A DNA stretch of 64,000 nucleotides from Anaerolineales bacterium (GCA_019637755.1 JAHBVC010000002.1:401027-465026); one strand, 5' to 3'. Positions 26,638 through 38,039 are shown, counted from the first letter of the stretch. The notes: generated by a model not told the origin, from the letters alone. Numbers and translations: made by a program.

Positions 26638-26666
26638 ATTATAGCAGTTCCGCCGCTGCGCGACAA
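26638..26666 (-). promoter_or_regulatory. Promoter of the RNase J leader
   Basis: -35 TTGTCG (26666-26661), 17-nt spacer, -10 TATAAT (26643-26638). Confidence 0.6.
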
Positions 26667-26784
26667 GCCGCAGGATGAGGAGCGCATGAGGCTACTCTAC
26701 GCTCACCAGCACGGCCTGCACCGCACGGCGATAGAGATAGCCGCCACTGGCCTTCAGAGTTCAACATAACGAAGCATCGCCTTA

Positions 26785-26819
26785 AAGAAGCAGCCCCGCA
26801 CGCTGTGCGGGGCTGCTTT
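26785..26819 (-). terminator. groEL terminator
   Basis: 13-bp stem AAGCAGCCCCGCA/TGCGGGGCTGCTT, then TTCTTT on the minus strand, downstream of groEL. Confidence 0.85.
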
Positions 26820-26866
26820 GGTTTCAGCCATGGCAAAGCGCAGCTTTGCCATGGCCGCTACGCGGC

Positions 26867-28504
26867 CTAGTACTCCGGCATGTGGCCGCCGCCAGCGGCG
26901 GGGGCCGGGTGCTCCTCAGGCTTATCAGTGATGAGCGCCTCAGTGGTGAGGATCATGGCGGCGATGGACGCGGCGTTCTCGAGCGCGCCACGCGTAACCT
27001 TGGCGGGGTCGATCCAGCCCTTCTCTACCATGTCCACAAAGTCTTCGGCGAGCACATCAAAGCCAATGGTGTTCTTCTTCAGCTCGGCGTGCTGGCGCAG
27101 CACACCGTCCACGATGACCGAGCCATCCTGGCCGGCGTTCTGGGCGATGCGGCGCATGGGCTGCTCGAGGGCGCGGCGCACGATCTGCACGCCCACCTTC
27201 TCGTCCTCGCCGTTCACTTTCAGCTTGTCGAGCACGCTGCGAGCGTTGAGCAGCGCGACACCACCACCGGGCACAATGCCCTCTTCAATCGCGGCGCGGG
27301 TCGCGGAGACAGCGTCTTCCACGCGGTGCTTCTTTTCCTTCAGCTCAGTCTCGGTAGCGGCGCCCACACGAATGATGGCAACGCCGCCGGAGAGCTTGGC
27401 CAGACGCTCGTCGAGCTTCTCTTTGTCATAGTCGCTGGTGCTATTTTCTTTCTCGACGCGGATCTCTTCGATGCGGCCCTTGATGGCCTTCTCGTCACCC
27501 TTGCCGCCTACGACGGTGGTGTTGTCCTTGTCGGAGACGATCTTCTCGGCCTGGCCGAGGTCTTCGAGGGTGGCGGATTCCAGCTTGCGGCCGACTTCCT
27601 CAGAGATGACGGTGGCGCCGGTCAGCACGGCGATATCCTGGAGCATCGCCTTGCGGCGGTCACCAAAGCCGGGGGCTTTGACGGCCAGCACATTGAGCAT
27701 GCCGCGCAGCTTGTTCAGCACCAGGGTGGCCAGCGCTTCGCCGTCCACATCCTCGGCGATGATCACCAGGTTGCGCTTGCCGGTCTGCACCAGCTTCTCC
27801 AGCAGGGGCACCATGTCTTGCGCCGCGCTGATCTTCTTGTCGTGGATCAGCACCTGGGCATCCTCGATCACGGCTTCCATCGTCTCAGGGTTGGTGACGA
27901 AGTAGGCGGAGAGGTAGCCGCGGTCAAACTGCATACCTTCCACGTACTCGGTTTCGAACTGCAGACCCTGGGAGTCTTCCACGGTGATGACGCCATCGTT
28001 GCCGACTTTGTCGAAGACATCGGAGATGAGCTCACCGATGGTGCGGTCCTGAGCCGAGACGGAGGCCACGTTAGCGATGTCGGCCTTGGTCTTGATCTCG
28101 ATCGCCTGCTTCTTGATCTCATCGGAGACGGCCTTGGTGGCGGCCTCGATGCCGCGCTTGAGCAGCATGGGATTGGCGCCAGCGGCCAGGTTCTTCATGC
28201 CGTCGGTGACGATGGCATGCGCCAGCAGGGTGCTGGTGGTGGTGCCGTCACCGGCGATGTCGTTGGTCTTGGAGGCGGCTTCCTTGAGCAACTGGGCGCC
28301 CATGTTCTCAAACGGGTTCTCCAGCTCAATTTCCTTGGCCACGGTCACACCGTCATGCGTGACGGTGGGCGCGCCGAACTTGCGGTCGAGCGCCACGTTG
28401 CGGCCCTTGGGGCCCAGGGTGGTGACCACGGCTTCGGCCACGGCATCCACCCCGCGCAGCAAGTGGCGGCGTGCTTCTTCAGAAAAGACGAGTTGTTTTG
28501 CCAT
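26867..28504 (-). CDS. groL: Chaperonin GroEL (60 kDa)
   Basis: A 545-aa chaperonin that folds proteins in an ATP-driven double ring with GroES. It has the N-terminal [26 protein letters not shown], nucleotide-binding [13 protein letters not shown] and the C-terminal signature region [16 protein letters not shown]. The usual Gly/Met tail is replaced by a short [10 protein letters not shown] ending. It follows groES by 45 nt in a CIRCE-controlled operon. Confidence 0.98.
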   Translation of the reverse strand: MAKQLVFSEEARRHLLRGVDAVAEAVVTTLGPKGRNVALDRKFGAPTVTHDGVTVAKEIELENPFENMGAQLLKEAASKTNDIAGDGTTTSTLLAHAIVTDGMKNLAAGANPMLLKRGIEAATKAVSDEIKKQAIEIKTKADIANVASVSAQDRTIGELISDVFDKVGNDGVITVEDSQGLQFETEYVEGMQFDRGYLSAYFVTNPETMEAVIEDAQVLIHDKKISAAQDMVPLLEKLVQTGKRNLVIIAEDVDGEALATLVLNKLRGMLNVLAVKAPGFGDRRKAMLQDIAVLTGATVISEEVGRKLESATLEDLGQAEKIVSDKDNTTVVGGKGDEKAIKGRIEEIRVEKENSTSDYDKEKLDERLAKLSGGVAIIRVGAATETELKEKKHRVEDAVSATRAAIEEGIVPGGGVALLNARSVLDKLKVNGEDEKVGVQIVRRALEQPMRRIAQNAGQDGSVIVDGVLRQHAELKKNTIGFDVLAEDFVDMVEKGWIDPAKVTRGALENAASIAAMILTTEALITDKPEEHPAPAAGGGHMPEY

Positions 28505-28549
28505 AGATCTGATTCTCCTGATTAATTCGTAGAATGAGGCAGTTGTGGA

Positions 28550-28843
28550 TTAGCCTACGATGGCCAGCAGGTCAGACTGGCGCAAGATCATCAGCTTCTT
28601 GCCTTCAACCTTGATCTCGGTGCCGGCGTACTTGGCAAACAGCACAGTGTCGCCCACGCTGACTTCCATGGGGATCACCTTGCCATCGTCATCGCGCCCA
28701 CCCGGGCCGGCGGCGAGGATCTTGCCGCGCTGCGGCTTTTCCTTGGCGGTTTCCGGCAGCACGATGCCGCCCGCGGTGATCTCCTCGTCCTCGATGGGCT
28801 CCACCAAGACGCGGTCGGCGAGCGGTTTGAGATTCTGAGCCAT
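28550..28843 (-). CDS. groS: Co-chaperonin GroES (10 kDa)
   Basis: A 97-aa heptameric lid of GroEL. Typical [34 protein letters not shown] start, then [16 protein letters not shown] and the C-terminal [14 protein letters not shown]. The mobile loop (about 17-35) is intact. An AGGAGG-like site precedes the ATG. First gene of the groESL operon; CIRCE lies about 80 nt upstream. Confidence 0.98.
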   Translation of the reverse strand: MAQNLKPLADRVLVEPIEDEEITAGGIVLPETAKEKPQRGKILAAGPGGRDDDGKVIPMEVSVGDTVLFAKYAGTEIKVEGKKLMILRQSDLLAIVG

Positions 28844-28921
28844 ACAATGCCTCCTAAAAACAGATAGATATAAGTTGTTGTTTGCTTTGTGGGCTGGCTA
28901 GGAAAGCATCTGCCCACAGAT

Positions 28922-28948
28922 TTAGCACTCTTTTGGTTTGAGTGCTAA
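28922..28948 (-). promoter_or_regulatory. CIRCE operator of groESL
   Basis: Perfect TTAGCACTC-N9-GAGTGCTAA inverted repeat, the HrcA binding site. The hrcA gene is in this window (38591-39634). Confidence 0.97.
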
Positions 28949-29078
28949 GCCGCCAAATAATACCAGTTTCAGGATGCCAGTCAAGAGTTTTCAAGGCAGC
29001 CAGGCCAATTTCTGAGAAATCTCTGATGTTTGCAGGCGTGAAGCCGGGCAGGGGCAATCGCTAGCAATCCAAACACCC

Positions 29079-29109
29079 GTCATTCCGAGCGCAGCGAGGA
29101 ATCCTTTAG
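29079..29109. repeat. Dispersed repeat GTCATTCCGAGCG...GAGGAATCC
   Basis: Palindromic element with ends ATTCC/GGAAT. Related copies lie at 43029-43053 and around 53650-53716. Confidence 0.7.
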
Positions 29110-29175
29110 GGCAAGAGAAGCCTGGCAAATTTTCAGCGAACTAAAGAGTACCCGCTATCGCAAATAGCCCCTACC

Positions 29176-30501
29176 CTACGGCGTGGGGCTGGCTTCGGGC
29201 TGCGGCGTGGCGGTGGGCTGTGAGCGGGCGGCCAGGTTGGCGCACACTTGGGCACTCTCCTCGACGATGCCCATCACCACCGGATCGGCCGCGTATGAGG
29301 CGCGCAGCGCTTCCAGCACCGGGAAGGCCTGGGCGCACTGATCGAGCGCCGAAAGCACCGAACCGAGCGTGTAGTAGTAGGGCAGCGAAGCATCGTTAAG
29401 CGTCAGCCCGGTAACCGCCACCGCTTGCTCGGTGTTCTCTTCGGCCGAGCAGCCATTTACAGCACACAGCAGCACGGGGATCGAGCCTTCGTAGTTGCGC
29501 GAGCGAAAGCGCACAATCCCCAACTGGCCATACCAATCCGGGTTGGTCGGGTCGAGGGCGATGGCGCTTTCGGCGTTCAGCGCCGCGGCGTAAAACTCCC
29601 CATCGCGCGAATAGGTCTTGGCGATGGCGATGTAAGGCAAGGGGTCGGATACGCCGAGCGCCTTGTTGATCGTCGCGGCGCGGTCAAAGTATTCCAGCGC
29701 CTGGTCATGCAGGCCGAGCTGGCGATAGTTCTGCCCGATGGAGATATAGAGGAAGGTGAGGTTAGGCGCCAACTCGGCGGCCAGCTTGTACTGCTCGATG
29801 GCCGCGGAATAGGCGCCGCTGGCTTCGAGCACATAGGCGTAGATGCGGCGCGTATCCACCGAATTGGGCTCAAGCGCCACGGCCATCTCAATGCGTTGGC
29901 GCGCCTGGTCATACTGCTGCTGGTCCACCAGGATCTCCGCCTGGTAGGCCTGCGCCAGCACATTGCGGTTATCCAACTGCACGGCCAGAATGGCGGCGGT
30001 GCTGGCCTCGGAGATGTAGGCCTGGCGTTCGGCCGCATTGGCGGCCGAGCTGCCACTCCAGTTGTAGACGAAGGCGCGCACCGCGTTGGCCATGCTGTCT
30101 TGCGGAGCAATCGCCACGGCGCTATCGATGCTTTGGCGTGCCTCGGACATGCGCGTGCGGCGGCGATCCTGGGTGAGCAGGCTGGCCGAGTAAGTTTGAA
30201 TGCGTGCCAGCTCAGTCCAGCCGACGTAATCGCCGGGGTTGACCGCCAGCGCATCCTGGTAGGCGTCGATGGCTGCATCCAGGTTGCCGGCGTTGAAGAA
30301 GGCGGTGCCCTCCTCACGATAGGAGGTGGCACTGCGCGTGGGCGTAGCGGTGGGCAGGAACAGTGGCTCGATCTCGCCGGCCTGGATGCCGCGCAGCGCG
30401 CTGAGCCCCACCATGATCAGCACCCCCCACAGCAGCAGGCGCCAGGGGTTGGATTGGCGCCCCGGATTGTAGAACAGGTAACGGCGGCTTGGCACGCGCA
30501 T
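29176..30501 (-). CDS. Membrane-anchored TPR protein
   Basis: A 441-aa protein with one N-terminal helix (about 22-42) and a Thr/Pro stretch. About eight TPR-like repeats follow (AFFNAGNLDAAIDAYQDALAVNPGD, YDQARQRIEMAVALEPN, HDQALEYFDRAATIN), ending in a Pro/Thr tail. It should be a scaffold exposed outside the membrane. It is a paralogue of the gene just upstream (2-nt gap, same strand), with the same layout and a shared Cys-containing C-terminal region. The partner is unknown. Confidence 0.82.
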   Translation of the reverse strand: MRVPSRRYLFYNPGRQSNPWRLLLWGVLIMVGLSALRGIQAGEIEPLFLPTATPTRSATSYREEGTAFFNAGNLDAAIDAYQDALAVNPGDYVGWTELARIQTYSASLLTQDRRRTRMSEARQSIDSAVAIAPQDSMANAVRAFVYNWSGSSAANAAERQAYISEASTAAILAVQLDNRNVLAQAYQAEILVDQQQYDQARQRIEMAVALEPNSVDTRRIYAYVLEASGAYSAAIEQYKLAAELAPNLTFLYISIGQNYRQLGLHDQALEYFDRAATINKALGVSDPLPYIAIAKTYSRDGEFYAAALNAESAIALDPTNPDWYGQLGIVRFRSRNYEGSIPVLLCAVNGCSAEENTEQAVAVTGLTLNDASLPYYYTLGSVLSALDQCAQAFPVLEALRASYAADPVVMGIVEESAQVCANLAARSQPTATPQPEASPTP

Positions 30502-30503
30502 GG

Positions 30504-31700
30504 TTAGCTGCTCTCCCCCGAGCAGATCGCCACCATTTCTTCGGCATTGGAGACGGCGATCAAATCATCCGGCACGGCGGCGATGAGCGCTTGCGAGATG
30601 GGCAGGGCTTCGGCGCAGCGGCCTTCACGGGCCAGCGAGAGGCCGTACATGTAATAGAAGGTGGCCACCTGTCCGTATTGCAGTGGCAAGCCCTGCACCG
30701 GCACGCCGGTTTCGGTCATGCCGCCGCGGATCGCCAGGGTGAAGGCATCGATCGCCTCGACAGATTGGCGATTGCGATAGTAGGCCACGCCTAGATTGCC
30801 GTGGCGGATGGGGTTGCCGGGGTCTTCGCTGGCCGCCTGCAGCATGGCCTGAACGGCACGGCCAAACTCCCCCGTGGTGATGTAGATCAGGCCGATCTGG
30901 GTATTGGGGATCGGATCGGTGGGGTTGAGCGAATCGGCGATGACGAATTGCTCAATGGCGTCATCGTAGCGTTCCTGGGCGCGATAGGTGCGCCCGAGCG
31001 CCAGGTGCAGGCCGGCAATGCGATCGTTGATCGCCATGGCCTGCTCATATTCAAAAGCGGCTTCTTCGTAATTAGCGGTGGTTTCGAGTACATAGCCACG
31101 GGCGCGGCGCACCTCAAGCAAGGTGTTATCCAACTCCAGGGCGATGCGCGATTCCTCGCCGGCCTGGGTGTACTCCTGCATATCGGCCAGGTATTCGGCG
31201 TAGAAGGCGTGCGCCAGCGCGCTGTTCGGGTCGAGCTGCAGGGCACGCCGCAGGGCGGCCTCGGCCCCGGCGCGATCGCCGAGGTAGTTCAAGGTCCAGC
31301 CCAGGATGGCATGGCCGGTGGGATTATCCGGGCTGAGCAACAGCGCGTTGGAGGCCGAGGTCTGCGCGGCCTCGTAGCGCCCGGAGAGCACCTGCACGCG
31401 GGCCAGTTCCAAATAAAGCGAAGGGTTGCCCGGCGAGAGCATGATCGCCTGCTGATAGCCTTCGATAGCGTTGAGCAGGTTGCCCTCGCTGAAGGCGGTT
31501 TGGGCCGCAGTAATGAACGACTCGGGATCGCGGGTGGCGGTGGGGGTAGGCGCCTGGGGCAAGGGGATCGTTGGCACCACATAACTATTGAAGTACAGGG
31601 CGGCCAGGATCAACATCACCAATAAACCAATGAACGCCGGATTCGAACGGCGCTTGTTACGCTGGCGCTGCATATGCCAGCGGGAGCCACGCAGATACAT
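30504..31700 (-). CDS. Membrane-anchored TPR protein, paralogue
   Basis: A 398-aa TPR protein with a basic N-terminus, one membrane helix (about 24-45), and TPR units such as AFSEGNLLNAIEGYQQAIMLSPGN, AGAEAALRRALQLDPNSA and YDDAIEQFVIADSLNPTD. The start at 31700 is favoured over an internal ATG (31673) because TAAAAT ends exactly 6 nt upstream (leaderless). It leads a two-gene operon with its paralogue. Confidence 0.82.
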   Translation of the reverse strand: MYLRGSRWHMQRQRNKRRSNPAFIGLLVMLILAALYFNSYVVPTIPLPQAPTPTATRDPESFITAAQTAFSEGNLLNAIEGYQQAIMLSPGNPSLYLELARVQVLSGRYEAAQTSASNALLLSPDNPTGHAILGWTLNYLGDRAGAEAALRRALQLDPNSALAHAFYAEYLADMQEYTQAGEESRIALELDNTLLEVRRARGYVLETTANYEEAAFEYEQAMAINDRIAGLHLALGRTYRAQERYDDAIEQFVIADSLNPTDPIPNTQIGLIYITTGEFGRAVQAMLQAASEDPGNPIRHGNLGVAYYRNRQSVEAIDAFTLAIRGGMTETGVPVQGLPLQYGQVATFYYMYGLSLAREGRCAEALPISQALIAAVPDDLIAVSNAEEMVAICSGESS

Positions 31701-31729
31701 GCGCTGATTTTACCTGTGGGAGCTTAGGA

Positions 31730-31786
31730 CTACAGATTAATTGATTAACTGATTAATAGATTCATTGCGATCGGTTAATCGATTAA
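31730..31786. repeat. Heptamer repeat of GATTAAT type
   Basis: Short runs of GATTAAC/GATTAAT/GGTTAATC units between the TPR gene promoter and the trmD 3' end. The last units touch the trmD stop region. Confidence 0.7.
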
Positions 31787-32512
31787 TCAGTTATCACTCT
31801 CATCCAGCAGCTTGCGATCTTCGTCGCTCAACTCGGCCTTGGCGAGCAGATCCGGCCGGCGCTGCGCGGTGCGGCGCAAGGCCTGCTGGCGGCGCCAGCG
31901 GGCAATGCGCGCATGGTCGCCGGAGAGCAGCTCAGGCGGCACGCCCCAGCCGCGGAACTCAGCGGGGCGTGTGTAGTGCGGGCCCTCGAGCAGGCCGGTG
32001 GCGTGCGAATCGGTGAGGGCGCCATCCGCCTGGCCCAGCACGCCGGGCAGGTTGCGCGCCACGGCGTCGATGAGCAGCAGTGCGGGCAGCTCGCCGCCGG
32101 TGAGCACAAAATCACCGATCGAGATCTCGTCGGTGGCGAGGTGCTGGCGCACGCGCTCGTCCACGCCTTCGTAGCGGCCGCACAGCAAGGCCAGCCGCGG
32201 CTGCTGGGCCAGCTCCTGGGCGATGGCCTGGGTGAACACGCGGCCCTGCGGGCTGAGCAGGATCACCGGCGCCGCCGGCGGGGCGCCCAGCACGGCCTCG
32301 ACCGCGGCGAAGATCGGCTCGGGCTTCATCACCATGCCGCCGCCGCCGCCAAAGGGGGTGTCATCGGTTACCTGATGCTTGTCGGTGGCGTACTCGCGAA
32401 TGTTGTGCACGCCCACCGAAAGCAAATTGGCCTGCTGGGCGCGGCCGAGAATGCTGGCTTCGAGGTAGGCAGGAAAGAGCTCAGGAAAGAGGGTGAAGAC
32501 GTCTACTTGCAT
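31787..32512 (-). CDS. trmD: tRNA (guanine37-N1)-methyltransferase
   Basis: A 241-aa SPOUT methyltransferase that makes m1G37 and prevents frameshifting. It begins [17 protein letters not shown] and has the knot motifs [26 protein letters not shown] and [14 protein letters not shown], with [10 protein letters not shown] near the end. TAGAAT ends 7 nt before the ATG with no ribosome site. Not next to rimM or rplS here, unlike in many bacteria. Confidence 0.96.
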   Translation of the reverse strand: MQVDVFTLFPELFPAYLEASILGRAQQANLLSVGVHNIREYATDKHQVTDDTPFGGGGGMVMKPEPIFAAVEAVLGAPPAAPVILLSPQGRVFTQAIAQELAQQPRLALLCGRYEGVDERVRQHLATDEISIGDFVLTGGELPALLLIDAVARNLPGVLGQADGALTDSHATGLLEGPHYTRPAEFRGWGVPPELLSGDHARIARWRRQQALRRTAQRRPDLLAKAELSDEDRKLLDESDN

Positions 32513-32550
32513 CGAGAAGATTCTAGCCGTGTTTTTGGATTAGAACCATC

Positions 32551-32614
32551 ACCACAAAGACACAAAGAGCACAAAGCTTTTTGGAAAGCTGAAGTTTCTT
32601 TGTGTCTTTGTGGT
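32551..32614. repeat. 17-bp inverted repeat ACCACAAAGACACAAAG
   Basis: Perfect 17-bp arms (32551-32567 and 32598-32614), the right arm touching the prmA stop. It may act as the prmA terminator. A single arm-like copy lies at about 42955-42979. Confidence 0.8.
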
Positions 32615-33537
32615 TAAAGCTTTATAGCTTGAGCCGCCAGCGCCAGCCAATCCCCGCTGCGCTGCTCCGTGAGGATACCAAAGCCAGCCGCCGCCAACGC
32701 ACGGCGCAGCTCCGGCTCCTGCTCGTTGAGAATTCCCGAGAGCACCAGCGTGCCACCCGGCGCCACCAGGCGGCCCAAGCCGGCCGCCAGCAGGCGCACC
32801 AGCACCGGCGCCAGGATGTTGGCCAGCACCACATCGGCCTGCTGCAGGCTGTATTCGCCCGCCAGCACTTCGGCCACCGAGCCCAGGCCGATTTCAATCT
32901 CCACATGGTTCAGCGCAGCGTTCTCGCGGGCATTGTCCATCGATTGCGGGTCAATATCCACGCCGAGCGCCTGGCCTGCCCCGAGCTTTTTGGCGGCAAT
33001 CGCCAGAATGGCCGAGCCGCAGCCGATATCGATGATGGTGTTGCCCGGCTGCACACACTGCTCGACGAGTTGCAGGCACAACTGCGTAGTGGGGTGCACC
33101 CCCGTGCCAAAGGCCATGCCCGGCTCAATGCGCACCTGCACGCGCCCGCCCTCGGCCGTGGCGCCGTCTGCCAGCCAGGCGGGCACGATGTGCAAGCGCT
33201 CACCGATGGTGAAGGGCTTGTAATGCCGCTTCCAGGCCTCCATCCAGTTCTGCTCCTGCACCGGTTCGTATTGCGGCGCCGGCAACGGCTGGATCAGCGC
33301 CAGGTAGCGCAACGCCTGCTCGATCCGGGCGCGGCGCTCTTCCAACTGCTCATCTTGGGGAATGTAGCCAAGTACGCGCAACGCCCCCACCGCGCGGCCC
33401 TCATCCTCCGCATTGGCTTCGATGGCAGTGCTTTCGATGACGATGCCGCCGGGGATATAACGCGCCAACGCCTCAGAGACCGCTTCGGCCTGCTCAGGAT
33501 CAACTTCGAGTGCAATTCGTAACCAGGATGCGGTCAT
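32614..33537 (-). CDS. prmA: Ribosomal protein L11 methyltransferase
   Basis: A 307-aa SAM-dependent enzyme that trimethylates L11. N-terminal substrate domain (about 1-120), PrmA-type MAFGTGVHPTTQLCLQL and SAM-binding IDIGCGSAILAIAAKKLGA, then VLANILAPVLVRLL, the catalytic-face motif. GAGAGAGAC precedes the ATG. Confidence 0.95.
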   Translation of the reverse strand: MTASWLRIALEVDPEQAEAVSEALARYIPGGIVIESTAIEANAEDEGRAVGALRVLGYIPQDEQLEERRARIEQALRYLALIQPLPAPQYEPVQEQNWMEAWKRHYKPFTIGERLHIVPAWLADGATAEGGRVQVRIEPGMAFGTGVHPTTQLCLQLVEQCVQPGNTIIDIGCGSAILAIAAKKLGAGQALGVDIDPQSMDNARENAALNHVEIEIGLGSVAEVLAGEYSLQQADVVLANILAPVLVRLLAAGLGRLVAPGGTLVLSGILNEQEPELRRALAAAGFGILTEQRSGDWLALAAQAIKL

Positions 33538-33585
33538 ATGTCTCTCTCTACTAGGAATGAAACTGTTACTGTGCGAAGCCGCGCT

Positions 33586-34185
33586 TTATTGAGCCTGTAC
33601 TTCCTCTATCCAGTGCATGAAGAGCGAGTACACCTCGCGCAAGGTGAAGACCGTGCGCGCCAGCGTGGAGCGGTAGCGGCTGGTGGGCGTAGGCGAGGAG
33701 AAGGTCTGCATGCCCAGTTCGCTGGCCAGTTGTTGGGCGCGGTACATATGCAAGGGATCACTAACGAGCAGGGCGCTAGTGTAGCCCAGCGATTGCATGA
33801 GCTTCTGCGCCTCGACCAGGTTCTCTTCCGTATCCGTGGAATTGGTTTCCACATGAATTGCCGAGGCGAGCACGCCGCGCTGCAAGGCATACTCGCGCGC
33901 GATCTCCGAATCAGCCACTTGCGGGTTGCGGCCATAGCCACCGGTAAAGATCAGTTGGCGCACATAGCCCAAACGATACAGCTCAATGGCGTGGTTGATA
34001 CGCTCGGCAAACACCGGCGAGGGCCGGTTGTGCCAGGCGGCCGCCCCGAGCACAATCGCTACGTCGGCCGGCTGGGTTTCATCGATATGGGCATATTGGC
34101 GGATGCGCAAGGCGGCCATGCCGCCGGCATGCAGACCGACCAACAAAGCCAGCGCGATGACAATCAAAACAATGCGCCGAAACAT
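33586..34185 (-). CDS. YdcF/SanA-like DUF218 protein
   Basis: A 199-aa protein with one N-terminal helix (about 5-24) and a DUF218 domain facing outwards. Family segments are DVAIVLGAAAWHNRPSPVFAERI, IFTGGYGR and the Ser/Asn-rich loop ETNSTDTEENLVEAQKLM, then ALLVSDPLHMYRAQQLA. Some relatives affect envelope integrity or vancomycin sensitivity (SanA). The start is leaderless (TACAAT 6 nt before ATG) and lies inside a perfect 11-bp inverted repeat. Confidence 0.88.
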   Translation of the reverse strand: MFRRIVLIVIALALLVGLHAGGMAALRIRQYAHIDETQPADVAIVLGAAAWHNRPSPVFAERINHAIELYRLGYVRQLIFTGGYGRNPQVADSEIAREYALQRGVLASAIHVETNSTDTEENLVEAQKLMQSLGYTSALLVSDPLHMYRAQQLASELGMQTFSSPTPTSRYRSTLARTVFTLREVYSLFMHWIEEVQAQ

Positions 34186-34197
34186 CGGCGCATTGTA
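34170..34197 (-). promoter_or_regulatory. -10 box and inverted repeat at the YdcF-like start
   Basis: TACAAT at 34197-34192. CAATGCGCCGA (34170-34180) and TCGGCGCATTG (34185-34195) are perfectly complementary and span the start codon. Confidence 0.6.
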
Positions 34198-34232
34198 TCC
34201 TTGCTGGGCTGGGTGTGTGCAGGCCGGCGGCG

Positions 34233-34433
34233 TTAGGCCGTATCGCCGGGGGTGAAGATCTCCTCAATCGTGCGCTCGAACAAGGCCGCCAGGGCAAAGG
34301 CCAGCTCCAGGCTGGGGTTGTACTTGCCGGTCTCGATTGCGTTGATCGTCTGGCGCGACACATTGAGACGTTGGGCCAGATCGGCTTGCGACCAATCCCG
34401 CTCCGCCCGTAGCACTTTCAGGCGATTCTTCAT
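34233..34433 (-). CDS. XRE-family small regulator (YozG-like)
   Basis: A 66-aa single helix-turn-helix protein (RDWSQADLAQRLNVSRQTINAIE) ending with FERTIEEIFTP, the pattern of small XRE regulators that pair with a membrane protein gene. ATG 34433 overlaps the upstream membrane gene stop by 4 nt (ATGA), which decides the start. It probably controls its own operon through direct repeats at 34835-34863. Confidence 0.9.
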   Translation of the reverse strand: MKNRLKVLRAERDWSQADLAQRLNVSRQTINAIETGKYNPSLELAFALAALFERTIEEIFTPGDTA

Positions 34434-34804
34434 GCATACTTTCTGCGCGCCACCAGCAAACCCACGCCCCACATCATTGCCATGTAAAAAATGTAGCTAC
34501 CGGCAGCAGGCGCTGGCGGCTGGGCCAGCCCAGCATTCAGCAGCGCCTCGGTGACCAGCAGCATGAACATGCCGGCGAAGGCGAAGCCCAGCGCCTCGAG
34601 CTGGATACGGCGCTGCATCTCGTCCATGTTACGGATGGCGGCAAGCAGCGCCAAGACGATCAGGAAGCCGGGGATCAGGGGCAAAAGCAGGATGGGCAGA
34701 CGATAGGCCGGGAACAGGCTGGCCGCGGTCAAGCTCAAGAGCAGCAGCAATACATAGGTTGCGAGCGATGCAAAAAGCTGTTTGGCAGGACTCAAAGATT
34801 TCAT
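34430..34804 (-). CDS. Four-helix membrane protein next to XRE regulator
   Basis: A 124-aa protein with four predicted helices (about 10-32, 36-58, 72-95, 102-118) and a short cytoplasmic MDEMQRRIQLEA loop. This layout is usual for membrane proteins encoded with small XRE regulators, function unknown. A good promoter with TTGACA lies upstream. Confidence 0.82.
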   Translation of the reverse strand: MKSLSPAKQLFASLATYVLLLLLSLTAASLFPAYRLPILLLPLIPGFLIVLALLAAIRNMDEMQRRIQLEALGFAFAGMFMLLVTEALLNAGLAQPPAPAAGSYIFYMAMMWGVGLLVARRKYA

Positions 34805-34823
34805 TTTTTCACCTCGCCATCAC

Positions 34824-34863
34824 AATATAGCATTCTTTACATTTTGTCAAGTTTACTTTACAT
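34824..34863 (-). promoter_or_regulatory. Promoter with two ATGTAAAG direct repeats
   Basis: -35 TTGACA (34850-34845), 15-nt spacer, -10 TATATT (34829-34824). ATGTAAAG occurs at 34863-34856 and 34842-34835, exactly 21 bp apart (two helical turns), flanking the -35. Confidence 0.65.
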
Positions 34864-34875
34864 AACCAGCCAACA

Positions 34876-34900
34876 AAAAGGCGGCAAACAAGCCGCCTTT
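34876..34900 (-). terminator. dnaJ terminator
   Basis: GGCGGC/GCCGCC hairpin with A and T runs on either side (34880-34897), just after dnaJ on the minus strand. Confidence 0.8.
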
Positions 34901-34929
34901 TTTATGTCAAGCTATCCGCCAAAGGCGTC

Positions 34930-36054
34930 TTATCCGCCGAAGGCGTCTTTAAGCCGGTCGAGGATGCCGCTCTCGCGCGGCTGTACCTCAGTGCCCATGG
35001 TGGCGGCAAGCTGTTCGATCAATTGGCGCTGCTCGGCGCTGAGCTTGGTGGGGATGGCTACGTTGACCATGACCATCTGATCGCCGCGGCCGCCGCCCCG
35101 CAGGTGTGGCACGCCCTTGCCACGCATGCGCAGCACCTTGCCCGGCTGGATGCCGGCAGGCACATTGAGCATCGCCGGGCCATCCACCGTGGGCACCTCG
35201 ACTTCGGCGCCCAAGGTAGCCTGGGCGATGTTGATGTCCAGATCGAGCAGGATGTTGTTCTCCTGCCGGTGGAAGAATTTGTGATTGCGCACATTCAGCG
35301 CCACGTACAGATCGCCGGCGGGGCCGCCGTTCATCCCCGGCTGGCCCTCGGCGTTGAGGCGCACCTGGTTGCCGCTATCCACGCCCGCGGGGATCTTGAC
35401 TTCGCGGCGCACCTGCACACGCTCCAGGCCGCTGCCGTTGCACACGCGGCAGGCCTTGTCGAACAGTTCACCGCTGCCGCGACAATCCGGACAGGTGGTC
35501 ACCTGGATCATGTTGCCCAGCAGCGTAGCGCGCGCCCGGCGCACCTCTCCTGCCCCACCGCAAGTGGTGCATTTGTGTTTCTTGCTACCCGGCTCGGCGC
35601 CATCGCCACTGCAGTGGTGGCAGGTTTCATCGCGCGTGAATTCGATGGTCTTATCGACCCCGAACACCGCTTCTTCAAAATCGAGGGTGAGGTTGTATTG
35701 CAAGTCAGCGCCGCGCGCCGGCGCGTTGCGATCGCGCGTGCGGCGGCCGCCCCCGAAGGGGAAGCCGAACATCTCGCCGAACAGATCGCTAAGGTCAATG
35801 TTGCTGAAATCCGGCATGCCGCCGAAGCCATCCATACCGGCATGGCCGTAGCGGTCATAGGCGCCGCGCTTCTGGTCATCTGAGAGCACGGCATAGGCTT
35901 CGTTGAGCTCTTTGAATTTTTCTTCGGCGCCCGGATCCTTATTGACATCCGGGTGATATTGGCGCGCCAAACGGCGGAAGGCGCTTTTCAGCTCTTCCGC
36001 CGTGGCATTGCGAGGAACGCCAAGAATTTCGTAGTAGTCGCGTTTTGCGGCCAT
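34930..36054 (-). CDS. dnaJ: Chaperone DnaJ
   Basis: A 374-aa Hsp40 co-chaperone. J domain (1-70) with HPD in [11 protein letters not shown], Gly/Phe-rich stretch, four zinc motifs ([32 protein letters not shown]) and C-terminal substrate domains. Full class I type. Last gene of hrcA-grpE-dnaK-dnaJ; the 89-nt gap after dnaK holds repeat DNA. Confidence 0.97.
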   Translation of the reverse strand: MAAKRDYYEILGVPRNATAEELKSAFRRLARQYHPDVNKDPGAEEKFKELNEAYAVLSDDQKRGAYDRYGHAGMDGFGGMPDFSNIDLSDLFGEMFGFPFGGGRRTRDRNAPARGADLQYNLTLDFEEAVFGVDKTIEFTRDETCHHCSGDGAEPGSKKHKCTTCGGAGEVRRARATLLGNMIQVTTCPDCRGSGELFDKACRVCNGSGLERVQVRREVKIPAGVDSGNQVRLNAEGQPGMNGGPAGDLYVALNVRNHKFFHRQENNILLDLDINIAQATLGAEVEVPTVDGPAMLNVPAGIQPGKVLRMRGKGVPHLRGGGRGDQMVMVNVAIPTKLSAEQRQLIEQLAATMGTEVQPRESGILDRLKDAFGG

Positions 36055-36143
36055 AAAAGTGAGCAGTGACTAGTAATCAGTGAGCAGGTCACAGATGGCA
36101 GGAATCCTCCTGCTCACCCCGCCCTGCTCACCGTTCACTGGTC
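36055..36143. repeat. Heptamer repeat between dnaK and dnaJ
   Basis: GTGAGCAGTGACTAGTAATCAGTGAGCAGG on the left and CTGCTCACCGTTCACTGG on the right are broadly inverted to each other and are related to the array at 16694-16953. Confidence 0.7.

Positions 36144-38039
<1,896 letters not shown>

Larger units (their letters stand above)
26436..26866 (-). other. RNase J leader and groEL terminator region
   Basis: 430 bp with no gene. On the minus strand from right to left: a perfect 13-bp palindrome GCCATGGCAAAGC/GCTTTGCCATGGC (26827-26855); the groEL terminator (26785-26819); a promoter TTGTCG-N17-TATAAT (26666-26638); a terminator-like hairpin (26553-26522); and a hairpin GCAGGG/CCCTGC (26452-26482) directly next to the RNase J ribosome site AAGGTG. 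Confidence 0.6.

Noticed and set aside
26639..26836. 65-aa minus-strand open frame next to groEL
   Set aside because: It spans the groEL terminator and the RNase J promoter.
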